Assembly (NCBI GenBank): GCA_009704155.1
Contig: WLES01000038.1
Coordinates: 1-7,464, forward strand
Direction of reading: 5' to 3'
Source: Actinomycetota bacterium
Lineage (GTDB): Bacteria > Actinomycetota > Actinomycetes > Actinomycetales > Microbacteriaceae
Length of the DNA stretch: 7,464 nucleotides
Positions 1 through 5,487 of the stretch are shown here, in pieces. Under the pieces are notes generated by a model. That model ran no database searches. It saw only the letters and a program-made list of their open reading frames with translations, and was not told where the DNA came from. The translations under genes were made by a program, and so were the position numbers. Positions within the stretch are counted from its first letter, which is position 1. Every line of letters starts with the position of its first letter.

Positions 1-424
1 ATCGAGGTGTCGCTGCGTCCGGCAGCAGAACAACGGTGTTGCCCGCGAGAATCGCCGGTAACAGGTCGCTCGCGGGAAGCGTGAACGGGTAATTCCACGG
101 AGTGATGATTCCAACAACACCGACCGGAACGTGGTGTTCGATTGTTTTCGTGAGCACGGGGATTGCGCCAGCTCGCCGCTGCGGGCGAAGGAGCTTCGGG
201 GCAACACGTGCGTAATAGGCGGTCAATCCCGCGACATCGAGGATTTCGTCGAGTGCAGCAAGTCGCGCCTTGGCCGTGTCCGCTTGGATAGCGTCGAGGA
301 TGTCGTCCCGGCGCTCAAGGATTAGTTTGCCGAACCGACGCGCGATTCGAGTGCGCTCGCGAACAAGCGTAGCTGACCAGGTGGTTGCGGCGGCTCGCGC
401 CTTCGTGACGGCAGTGTCAATCAT
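1..424 (-). CDS. GabD2-like succinate-semialdehyde/aldehyde dehydrogenase, N-terminal part (C-terminus beyond left edge)
   Basis: This is the first 141 residues of an NAD(P)-dependent aldehyde dehydrogenase; the catalytic Cys/Glu half lies outside the window. Residues 99-140 carry the family signature PVGVVGIITPWNYPF, including the oxyanion-hole Asn111, followed by LAGNTVVLLPDAATP. The stretch from residue 5 resembles actinobacterial GabD2 (succinate-semialdehyde dehydrogenase) from about its residue 48 onward, by memory of the family. ATG at 424 is the only plausible start, because an in-frame TAG lies five codons upstream. The protein therefore lacks the usual 45-50 residue N-terminal arm. 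Leu134 replaces the Lys of the VVLKP motif, which normally contacts the cofactor ribose. The gene starts 29 bases after the stop of the small Cys-rich gene and has no good ribosome binding site. It could be read through from the sulfur operon. Membership of the dehydrogenase superfamily is secure; the substrate is not. Confidence 0.85.
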   Translation of the reverse strand, partial: MIDTAVTKARAAATTWSATLVRERTRIARRFGKLILERRDDILDAIQADTAKARLAALDEILDVAGLTAYYARVAPKLLRPQRRAGAIPVLTKTIEHHVPVGVVGIITPWNYPFTLPASDLLPAILAGNTVVLLPDAATPR

Positions 425-453
425 CGTGTTGCCACACTACCGTTGCAACGGCG

Positions 454-570
454 TTATTGACAGGTGCAGCGGTCTTCGACCTTCACGCCAGCGAGCGCTT
501 CTTCGACGTGCTGACCGCAACCCGACCAGGTCGGTTTGCCGCAGCTGTTGCAGGTGATTTGTGAGCACAC
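454..570 (-). CDS. Small Cys/His-rich protein, 38 aa, function unknown
   Basis: A GTG-initiated ORF of 38 residues lies 25 bases after the reductase stop. It has a good ribosome binding site (AAAGGA, six bases before GTG), which supports real translation. The protein begins MCSQITCNSCGKPTWSGCG and contains Cys2, Cys7, Cys10, Cys18, His21, Cys35 and Cys37: a CxxC pair, then CGQH, then a terminal CxC. From memory, very similar short proteins with a CGKxTWxGCGxH core occur in many actinobacteria and some fungi without an assigned function; I could not verify this by search. The ligand pattern suggests a small zinc-binding fold or a thiol-rich redox/persulfide carrier, which is inference. Its position behind a persulfide reductase and under a probable thiol-sensing repressor fits a sulfur-related role. 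It is shorter than many gene-calling cut-offs and is easily omitted from annotation. Confidence 0.82.
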   Translation of the reverse strand: MCSQITCNSCGKPTWSGCGQHVEEALAGVKVEDRCTCQ

Positions 571-595
571 AGTGTGTCCTTTCGTTGGGTTGTTG

Positions 596-2251
596 TTAGT
601 GAGTTGGCGTTGTGGTGCGGCTTCTCGCATCGGTTCCCGAGTTCCACGTCAGGTATCCGCCGTCAAGGTTGAGTGCGTTGATTCCGTGTGCGCGAAGGAT
701 CTGAGTTGCGGTGTGTCCTCGCTGGCCGACCTTGCAGTGCACGATGACCTCGCGGTCGGTCGGTATCTCGTCCATTCGCGAACGCAACTCATCTACCGGA
801 ATGAGAAGCGCATCGGGGATACTCCCCGCGGCGTTCTCAGCGTCCGTGCGAACGTCAAGAATGATGGCGCCTTGCTCGCGGCGCTCGTCGACTTCGTGCC
901 ACTGAACTGTCGGAGTTCGACCGTCGCGCACGTTGTTTCCGACATAGCCTGCTTGATTAATTGCGTCTTTCGCCGAACCAAACTGAGGTGCGTAAGCCAG
1001 TTCAAGATTCATCAAGTCGTCGATTGTGAGGCCTGCATAAATGGCTGTCGCGATTACGTCCACTCGTTTGTCAGCGCCGTCTTTGCCGACGGCTTGGGCT
1101 CCGAGGAGTCGACCGCTCGTGGGGTGAAACACAACCTTGATCGCGAGCGTTTCGGATCCGGGGTAGTAGCCGGCATGCGAACCCGGGTGTAGGTGAATGA
1201 CCGAGTGCGCAAGTTTCGCCCGCTTTGCTTGTGCTTCGGTCACACCAGTGACTGCTGCCGCCATTCCGAATGCACCAATGATTCCCGTGCCAATGCTGGG
1301 TCGCGCAGTGACGGATTCCCCGGCAATCACGTCGGCGACAAGGCGTCCGTGTCGGTTAGCGAGGTTGGCGAGCCAAATCATTGAAGGGTCACCGGTTGCA
1401 ATGCTTGTCTTTTCGGCCGCGTCACCAACGGCATAAATGTCGGGGTCGCTGGTTCGCTGGTGCTCATCAACCCAGATTCCACCGGCGTCACCGATTCTGA
1501 GTCCGGCTTCCACGGCAAGAATGTGGTCGGGAACCACACCGACCGATGACACAACGACATCGGCTGGAATGGTGTCGCCGGTGCTCAGCTTCACTCCCGC
1601 GTCCGTGATGGCTGTTGCATGCGAACCGAGGATGATTGTGACACCGTGATTCGACAGATGCTTATGGAACACCTCGACCATTTCAGGGTCGAATTGAGGA
1701 AGAATTTGGCCCTGTGATTGCACAATCGTCACCGCGTGCCCAGCGTGAACAAGGTTTTCTGCGACTTCAATGCCGATGAACCCAGCTCCGAGAATCACCA
1801 CGTTCTGGTTGTCGCGCACGTTGACGGCGTCGGCAATTGCGTCAGCATCGGGCACATTTCGAAGCGTCAGTGCGCGGTCGAATCCGGGGATGTCGAGTTG
1901 GCGCGGTTTTGCACCGGGGGAAAGAACGAGCGAGTCATATGTGTCTAATGTTTCCTCGCCGGTTTCCGTGTTGCGCACCGTCACCGTCTTTGCCGCCGGG
2001 TCTATTGACACTACGCGCGAATTGACGCGTACGTCGAGGTTGAACCTCTTGCCGAGCGACGCCGGGGTTTGGAGAAGGAGTTGTGAACGGTCAGTAATGA
2101 CCCCGCCAATGAAGTACGGCAAGCCGCAGTTCGCGAAAGACACGTAAGGGCCTTGCTCGTAAACGACGATTTCGGCGGATTCGTCGAGTCGACGAAGTCT
2201 CGTCGCTGCCGACATTCCGCCAGCGACTCCTCCAACGATGATGGTCTTCAC
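596..2251 (-). CDS. CoA-disulfide/persulfide reductase (FAD, NAD(P)H-dependent) with C-terminal rhodanese domain
   Basis: This 551-residue cytosolic flavoprotein belongs to the CoADR-rhodanese fusion group, which includes CoA-disulfide reductases and NADH-dependent persulfide reductases (Npsr). It begins with an FAD-binding loop (IIVGGVAGGMSAA, residues 4-16), then the single redox Cys42 in SFANCGLPY, the NAD(P)H-binding GAGFIG at 155-160, the second FAD motif YAVGD at 273-277, and the dimerisation domain. Tyr362/363 and Tyr420 (AYAPQFGSAKD) match the catalytic tyrosines of S. aureus CoADR. The rhodanese domain spans about 447-538, with active-site Cys506 in CKVGQR. Expected chemistry is reduction of CoA persulfides, CoA disulfide or polysulfide, with the rhodanese handing over sulfane sulfur. 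The GTG start at 2251 is preceded by AAGGA at five bases, and this site begins with the TAA stop of the repressor gene only eight bases upstream. The two are therefore one operon and probably translationally coupled. Confidence 0.93.
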   Translation of the reverse strand: MKTIIVGGVAGGMSAATRLRRLDESAEIVVYEQGPYVSFANCGLPYFIGGVITDRSQLLLQTPASLGKRFNLDVRVNSRVVSIDPAAKTVTVRNTETGEETLDTYDSLVLSPGAKPRQLDIPGFDRALTLRNVPDADAIADAVNVRDNQNVVILGAGFIGIEVAENLVHAGHAVTIVQSQGQILPQFDPEMVEVFHKHLSNHGVTIILGSHATAITDAGVKLSTGDTIPADVVVSSVGVVPDHILAVEAGLRIGDAGGIWVDEHQRTSDPDIYAVGDAAEKTSIATGDPSMIWLANLANRHGRLVADVIAGESVTARPSIGTGIIGAFGMAAAVTGVTEAQAKRAKLAHSVIHLHPGSHAGYYPGSETLAIKVVFHPTSGRLLGAQAVGKDGADKRVDVIATAIYAGLTIDDLMNLELAYAPQFGSAKDAINQAGYVGNNVRDGRTPTVQWHEVDERREQGAIILDVRTDAENAAGSIPDALLIPVDELRSRMDEIPTDREVIVHCKVGQRGHTATQILRAHGINALNLDGGYLTWNSGTDARSRTTTPTH

Positions 2252-2259
2252 GGTGTTCC

Positions 2260-2520
2260 TTAGGCGAGTGACATGAACGCTTTTTCGAGAGCGATCTTGT
2301 TGTCACTCCCTTCCGGATCGTTGGCGCAGTGGGTCATCCCTGTGGAGATGATCGAAAATCCTGCCCGTGACAATGCGGTGCTGGCGGCAGAGAGCTGTGT
2401 GAGGATTTCGGTGCAGTCTCGGCCCTCATCAATCATTTTGACGATTCCACCGATTTGCCCTTGAATGCGGGCAAGGCGGTCCCTGGCTGACTTGAGTTCT
2501 TCTACATCGATTTTCATCAT
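2260..2520 (-). CDS. cstR: CsoR/CstR-family (DUF156) transcriptional repressor, probable persulfide sensor
   Basis: An 86-residue all-helical regulator with the family opening LARIQGQIGGIVKMI (residues 16-30). The two conserved cysteines are Cys36 (GRDC) and Cys65 (MTHC), separated as in the family. In copper-sensing CsoR the ligands are Cys36, His61 and Cys65; here residue 61 is Gly, and His64 is one helix position away from Cys65, not in the ligand position. A Cys-Cys protein lacking the His matches CstR, which forms di- and trisulfide bridges with sulfane sulfur and releases DNA. Being first in an operon with a persulfide reductase supports that reading. The reading frame is open to 2583, but the extra 21 residues do not resemble the family. 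GAGGA lies four bases before ATG 2520 (seven before the adjacent ATG 2517), and the promoter sits inside the longer version. I therefore use 2520; 2517 is equally possible. Confidence 0.9.
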   Translation of the reverse strand: MMKIDVEELKSARDRLARIQGQIGGIVKMIDEGRDCTEILTQLSAASTALSRAGFSIISTGMTHCANDPEGSDNKIALEKAFMSLA

Positions 2521-2532
2521 TTGGTCCTCGCA

Positions 2533-2563
2533 TTGTGCACGCTGTTGAATTTTAGTATACCCT
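2533..2563 (+). promoter_or_regulatory. Rightward promoter of the rhodanese lipoprotein gene (leaderless or nearly so)
   Basis: Candidate boxes are TTGTGC (2533-2538), then 17 bases, then TATACC (2556-2561). The alternative -10 TACCCT (2558-2563) would place transcription start exactly on the A of ATG 2571. Either choice leaves essentially no 5' leader, so there is no room for a normal ribosome binding site. The boxes overlap the inverted repeat and the opposing -10, so the two divergent promoters compete for the same DNA. Confidence 0.45.
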
Positions 2564-2583
2564 AGGGGGTATGCAAAAAACAA
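2554..2583 (-). promoter_or_regulatory. Leftward promoter of the repressor-reductase operon
   Basis: Reading leftward, TTGTTT (2583-2578) is followed after 18 bases by TATACT (2559-2554), five of six matches to the -10 consensus. Transcription would start near 2547, giving a leader of roughly 27 bases containing the GAGGA ribosome binding site of the repressor. The -10 overlaps the inverted repeat at 2557-2572, so a protein bound there would block this promoter and give autorepression. Confidence 0.65.
2557..2572. promoter_or_regulatory. Probable CstR/CsoR operator, shared by divergent genes
   Basis: The inverted repeat ATACCC-TAGG-GGGTAT has perfect six-base arms around a four-base centre. 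An A/T-flanked run of C and G residues is typical of CsoR/RcnR/CstR-family operators. It is placed between the repressor gene and the diverging rhodanese gene. It covers part of the repressor -10, the candidate rightward -10 and the first two bases of the lipoprotein start codon at 2571. One bound tetramer could therefore silence both directions. Binding is inferred from position and sequence. Confidence 0.75.
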
Positions 2584-2954
2584 ACTCGCTTCCTAGATTT
2601 GTCACCGCCGTTTTCGCCGCTGTCGCCGCGATCGGCCTCATGGTTGGATTGTCAGGCTGCTCGCCTCAGACTGTAGACATGGAAACAGTCACCGCCGTCA
2701 TCGATGTCCGCACCCCGGAAGAAGTTGCCACCGGACACCTTGAGGGTGCCGTGATCATCGACTGGAACAGCCCAACATTCGCCGACGAGGTCTCGAAGCT
2801 CGACCCCGCTGGAACCTATGTCATCTACTGCCGTTCGGGAAACCGCGCAGGACAAGCAATCGAGGCGATGAAGGAGATGGGATTCACCAATCTCACCAAT
2901 GCCGGTTCACTTGCCGAAGCCGCTGAACAAACGGGGCTGGCCATCGTTCAATAA
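2571..2954 (+). CDS. Rhodanese-domain lipoprotein
   Basis: A 127-residue exported sulfurtransferase. Residues 1-29 form a lipoprotein signal peptide: a short basic start (Lys3, Arg9), a hydrophobic core from about 11 to 26, and the lipobox LSGC with lipidated Cys30. The rest is a single rhodanese domain, with IDVRTPEE (44-51), GHLEGA (55-60) and the active-site loop CRSGNR (87-92), where Cys87 would carry the persulfide. It should act on the outer face of the membrane, moving sulfane sulfur there. ATG 2571 is the only start that gives the signal peptide, because an in-frame TAG lies at 2553 with no alternative start between. No ribosome binding site with sensible spacing precedes it; GGGGG ends one base before the ATG. 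Leaderless translation is therefore likely. It diverges from the repressor operon and shares its operator, which links it to the same stress response. Confidence 0.92.
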   Translation: MQKTNSLPRFVTAVFAAVAAIGLMVGLSGCSPQTVDMETVTAVIDVRTPEEVATGHLEGAVIIDWNSPTFADEVSKLDPAGTYVIYCRSGNRAGQAIEAMKEMGFTNLTNAGSLAEAAEQTGLAIVQ

Positions 2955-2969
2955 CCCCTGCAACGTTAT

Positions 2970-2999
2970 TCGTGGGTCCGCCGACAAGCGGACCCACGA
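2970..2999. terminator. Bidirectional hairpin terminator between convergent genes
   Basis: A 12-base perfect stem (arms 2970-2981 and 2988-2999, GC-rich) surrounds a six-base loop, CGACAA. It starts 15 bases after the lipoprotein stop and ends four bases from the stop of the leftward methyltransferase-like gene, so it can serve both convergent units. T-runs are weak on both sides (ATCGTTT to the right), so release may rely mainly on the strong stem. Confidence 0.75.
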
Positions 3000-3003
3000 T
3001 CGT

Positions 3004-3477
3004 TTAAGAGGTGAAGCGGCCGAACCACGGCAGAAAACGGCCAACCTGGCGACCGTATTCGACGTAGTTTTCACCGAATCGGTCAACCAGGAGTGACTCC
3101 TCAAACCGTGCCTTGTAGGCGAGCAACCCACAAAGTGAGCCCGCGACCACGATGTGTGCCCACGATGCCGCCCCAACGGCTGTTCCCAGCGCAACAGCGA
3201 TGAGACCCGTGTAAATCGGGTGCCGCGCTAAGCCGTACGGTCCTGTCGTTCGAAGTTCGGCACGTTGGTTGGGCATGGGGTGTGCCGTCAACGAACGACC
3301 AAGCACCGCACCAGCCCACACCATGACGACCAACCCGAACAGAAAACTCAATTGCGCAAAGAGTTCCGTGAACGGGTTGCCCAGCCACGCCAAATCTCCA
3401 GCCGGAAGCACAATGAGAACCCCGATGAGGGCGAACTGCCCAAGGACGAGAAGCGAACCCTTCGACCGTGAACTCAT
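3004..3477 (-). CDS. Isoprenylcysteine carboxyl methyltransferase (ICMT)-like integral membrane methyltransferase
   Basis: A 157-residue membrane protein of the ICMT/phospholipid methyltransferase superfamily. Hydrophobic segments lie at about 8-25, 42-60, 88-105 and 106-121. The family signature follows: GPYGLARHPIYTG (79-91), the ARFEE segment (123-127) and YVEYGRQVGRFLPW near the C-terminus, which together form the S-adenosylmethionine pocket in this fold. The substrate is unknown. Bacteria generally lack prenylated CaaX proteins, so a lipid or other small thiol or amine acceptor is more likely. The frame is open to a GTG at 3486 directly after the helicase stop. However, AGGTGG (3488-3483) sits five bases before ATG 3477 and nothing comparable precedes the GTG, so I choose 3477. 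It is last in the transcription unit with the helicase upstream, and its ribosome binding site overlaps the helicase stop, suggesting coupled translation. Confidence 0.85.
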   Translation of the reverse strand: MSSRSKGSLLVLGQFALIGVLIVLPAGDLAWLGNPFTELFAQLSFLFGLVVMVWAGAVLGRSLTAHPMPNQRAELRTTGPYGLARHPIYTGLIAVALGTAVGAASWAHIVVAGSLCGLLAYKARFEESLLVDRFGENYVEYGRQVGRFLPWFGRFTS

Positions 3478-3486
3478 CCGCGCCAC

Positions 3487-5262
3487 CTAGACGAGATTGT
3501 CGAGGTGAGGGTCGCCGACGCGAGTCGGAACCATCATTGCCTTGATCTCGGCACGGTCAAGCATTTCCGTCATGCGGCGCTGGCGCTGCTTCGGGATAAG
3601 CGTGACCACGGTGCCAGCGCGACCAGCGCGACCGGTTCGACCCGATCGGTGCAAGTACGTCTTGTACTCGTCTGGAGCATCCGCCTGGATGACGAGGTCA
3701 ATCTCGTCAACGTGGATACCGCGAGCAGCAACGTCGGTCGCCACGAGAACGTTGACGATACCCTTCGTGAGCTTCTCAAGGTTGCGGTTGCGTCGAGCCT
3801 GGTTGAGGTCACCGTGCAGGCTGGTTGAGCGGATTCCCGCGTCTTCCAGTGCGTCAGACAACTGATCGGCGTAGGCGCGGGTCCGAGTGAAGACCAAGGT
3901 CTTTTCGGAACGGCGAACCATGTGCTCGATGAGCGGAATCTTGTCGCGGTGATCCACGATGAAGACGCGGTGGTCAATCGTTGCTGACGACTGGTCCTCG
4001 CCTGCAACCTCGTGGATCGCCGGGTTCTCGAGGAACTCGTCGATGATCGCAGCCACACCCTTGTCGAGGGTTGCGGAGAAGAGCAAGCGCTGGCCTTCGG
4101 CGTCCGTTGCTCGAAGAATTCGCTGCACGGGCTCAAGGAACCCGAGGTCGCACATGTGGTCAGCTTCGTCGAGCACCGTGATGGTGATGTTCGACAAGTC
4201 GACGTAACCCTGGCGTGCGAGGTCTTCAAGGCGGCCGGGTGTTGCGATGATGATGTCAACACCGCGGCGAAGGCTCATGACCTGCGAACCCTGCGGCACG
4301 CCACCAACGATTGTGGTGGTGAACAGCCCAACCGATTTTGCGATGGGCATCACGGTGCGGTTGATCTGCTGCGCGAGTTCACGCGTTGGAGCGAGGATGA
4401 GGGCCCGTGGGCTTCGACCCTGCTGACGGCGCTTTCCGCCGCCGTTCTCCATCAAGCGCTCGACGAGCGGTGCACCGAATGCGATCGTCTTGCCAGAGCC
4501 GGTGCGTCCACGTCCGAGGACATGTCGGCCAGCAAGTACGTCCGGGATTGTTGCCGCTTGGATCGGGAATGGTGACGAAGCACCGAGCTCAGCAAGGGCA
4601 GTAGCGATGTTGCGGCCAAGACCAAGGTCTTCGAACGAGACACCGACAACGTCATCCGCTGTCGTCGCCATTGCCTGCAAGCGCTCGAGTACTACGTCAT
4701 CCTGAGGAACGAAGGGTTCTCTGCGCTCGTCACGACGCGGGTAGAAATCCGAATCGCGCGGTGCACGGTCATCACGGGCTGGGCGTGAATCACGAGCCGG
4801 GCGGCTATCGCGACTAAAGCGGTCGTTGCGAGGTGCACGGTCATCGCGTGCCGGACGCGAGTCGCGGTTGAAACGGTCTGTGCGAGGTGCACGGTCGTCT
4901 CGCGCTGGACGTGAGTCGCGGTCGAGACGGTCCGTGCGCGGAGCACGGTCATCACGAGCCGGACGTGCATCACGAGCCGGACGGCTATCGCGACTAAAGC
5001 GGTCGTCACGCGGCGCGCGGTCATCACGAGCCGGACGGCTGTCGCGGTCGAAACGGTCAGTGCGCGGTGCTCGATCGCTCGAATACTCGGGGCGGGTGCG
5101 AACGGAGTCGTCGCCAGCTTTCGGGTATCCCGACTTTCCGCGCCCAGCAGGCGCGGCTGTCGAATGAGTCTTGCCCGACTTAGCCCAGCGGGGCTTCTTG
5201 CCCGCCGTGGCCTTCGGAACGAAGTTCTTGGCGCGAGGACTGCGCCCAGTTGGAGTTGACAT
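3487..5262 (-). CDS. DEAD-box ATP-dependent RNA helicase with repetitive Arg/Asp-rich N-terminal tail
   Basis: A 591-residue RNA helicase (numbered from ATG 5262). The core runs from about 209 to 580: Q-motif PFPIQ (231-235), motif I GRTGSGKT (252-259), PTRELA (292-297), TPGR (341-344), DEAD (365-368), SAT (397-399), LVFTR (457-461), ATDVAARG (508-515) and HRSGRTGRAG (538-547). It should unwind or remodel RNA in ribosome assembly, mRNA decay or cold response. Residues 63-170 are a charged repeat, almost certainly disordered, and there is almost no C-terminal extension after the core. Bacterial relatives more often carry their RNA-binding tail at the C-terminus. The frame opens further upstream to GTG 5292, but no ribosome binding site precedes that codon. 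ATG 5262 has a weak GGGAAG seven bases upstream and yields MSTPTGRSPRAKNF, so I prefer it. The ICMT-like gene follows immediately downstream. Confidence 0.93.
   Translation of the reverse strand: MSTPTGRSPRAKNFVPKATAGKKPRWAKSGKTHSTAAPAGRGKSGYPKAGDDSVRTRPEYSSDRAPRTDRFDRDSRPARDDRAPRDDRFSRDSRPARDARPARDDRAPRTDRLDRDSRPARDDRAPRTDRFNRDSRPARDDRAPRNDRFSRDSRPARDSRPARDDRAPRDSDFYPRRDERREPFVPQDDVVLERLQAMATTADDVVGVSFEDLGLGRNIATALAELGASSPFPIQAATIPDVLAGRHVLGRGRTGSGKTIAFGAPLVERLMENGGGKRRQQGRSPRALILAPTRELAQQINRTVMPIAKSVGLFTTTIVGGVPQGSQVMSLRRGVDIIIATPGRLEDLARQGYVDLSNITITVLDEADHMCDLGFLEPVQRILRATDAEGQRLLFSATLDKGVAAIIDEFLENPAIHEVAGEDQSSATIDHRVFIVDHRDKIPLIEHMVRRSEKTLVFTRTRAYADQLSDALEDAGIRSTSLHGDLNQARRNRNLEKLTKGIVNVLVATDVAARGIHVDEIDLVIQADAPDEYKTYLHRSGRTGRAGRAGTVVTLIPKQRQRRMTEMLDRAEIKAMMVPTRVGDPHLDNLV
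4753..5076 (-). repeat. In-frame tandem repeat encoding (DSRPARDDRAPRxDRxxR)n in the helicase tail
   Basis: Five successive units on the minus strand encode an 18-residue module, DSRPARDDRAPRxDRxxR; two units are lengthened to 24 residues by an extra DxRPAR. The order is 18-24-18-18-24, so the pattern repeats at 60 residues (180 bases). At the DNA level the 25-base segments starting at 4802 and 4982 are identical, and their immediate flanks nearly so. This points to duplication of a 180-base block. All changes keep the reading frame and the alternation of Arg and Asp. Confidence 0.9.
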
Positions 5263-5387
5263 TGTGATACTTCCCGGCTTGTACGGTTCCACGGCAGCAT
5301 CAGCTGCACGGCGTCAATCACACGCGGATTGACAACGATATTCGAGGGATGGCTGCTCGCGACTTCGTGTCACAAGCAGAGGCCCCG

Positions 5388-5417
5388 AACCTACAAACCA
5401 GAACTGTGTTCTTACAA
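5388..5417 (-). promoter_or_regulatory. Candidate helicase promoter (weak)
   Basis: The 225-base gap between the helicase (5262) and the rightward DUF5652 gene (5488) holds no convincing gene. Reading leftward, TTGTAA (5417-5412) and TAGGTT (5393-5388) are 18 bases apart. Start near 5381 would give a helicase leader of about 120 bases. That leader contains a seven-base inverted repeat, GTCAATC/GATTGAC (5313-5319 and 5327-5333, loop of seven). Both promoter boxes are modest matches, so this is a suggestion only. Confidence 0.3.
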
Positions 5418-5475
5418 CACGTTCAGAGCCAACCTTTTCAGCGTAACAGGCAAACGCACAAACACCTAGCGCGAG

Positions 5476-5481
5476 TATCAT
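5476..5481 (+). promoter_or_regulatory. -10 box of a leaderless promoter for the DUF5652 gene
   Basis: TATCAT matches five of six consensus bases and ends six bases before ATG 5488. Transcription would therefore begin at or next to the A of the start codon. No Shine-Dalgarno sequence is present upstream. I see no clear -35 box at the usual distance. Confidence 0.6.
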
Positions 5482-5487
5482 CGCACT

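Noticed and set aside
440..451. Perfect 12-base palindrome CCGTTGCAACGG just upstream of the dehydrogenase gene
   Set aside because: A palindrome of this length is expected once or twice by chance in a window this size, and no second copy or promoter context supports an operator.
536..1192. A 218-codon rightward open frame antisense to the reductase
   Set aside because: It is the complement of a strongly conserved flavoprotein gene, has no domain-like features, and no ribosome binding site. The antisense openness follows from codon bias.
2521..2583. N-terminal extension of the repressor to codon 2583
   Set aside because: It would place the promoter and operator inside the gene; the added residues do not resemble the family, and GAGGA sits correctly for ATG 2520/2517.
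3570..4262. A 230-codon leftward frame inside the helicase
   Set aside because: It is a shifted frame of the helicase core; the Ser/Arg/Thr-rich product has no recognisable features, while the true frame has all helicase motifs.
4753..5076. Regular repeats suggestive of a CRISPR array
   Set aside because: The units are in frame, keep the protein pattern, are contiguous without unique spacers, and lie inside a clear coding gene.
4692..5321. A 209-codon leftward frame and a 113-codon rightward frame (4826-5167) across the repeat region
   Set aside because: Both are other-frame readings of the helicase tail repeats; their Arg/Val/Ser-rich sequence simply mirrors the 54-base DNA repeat.
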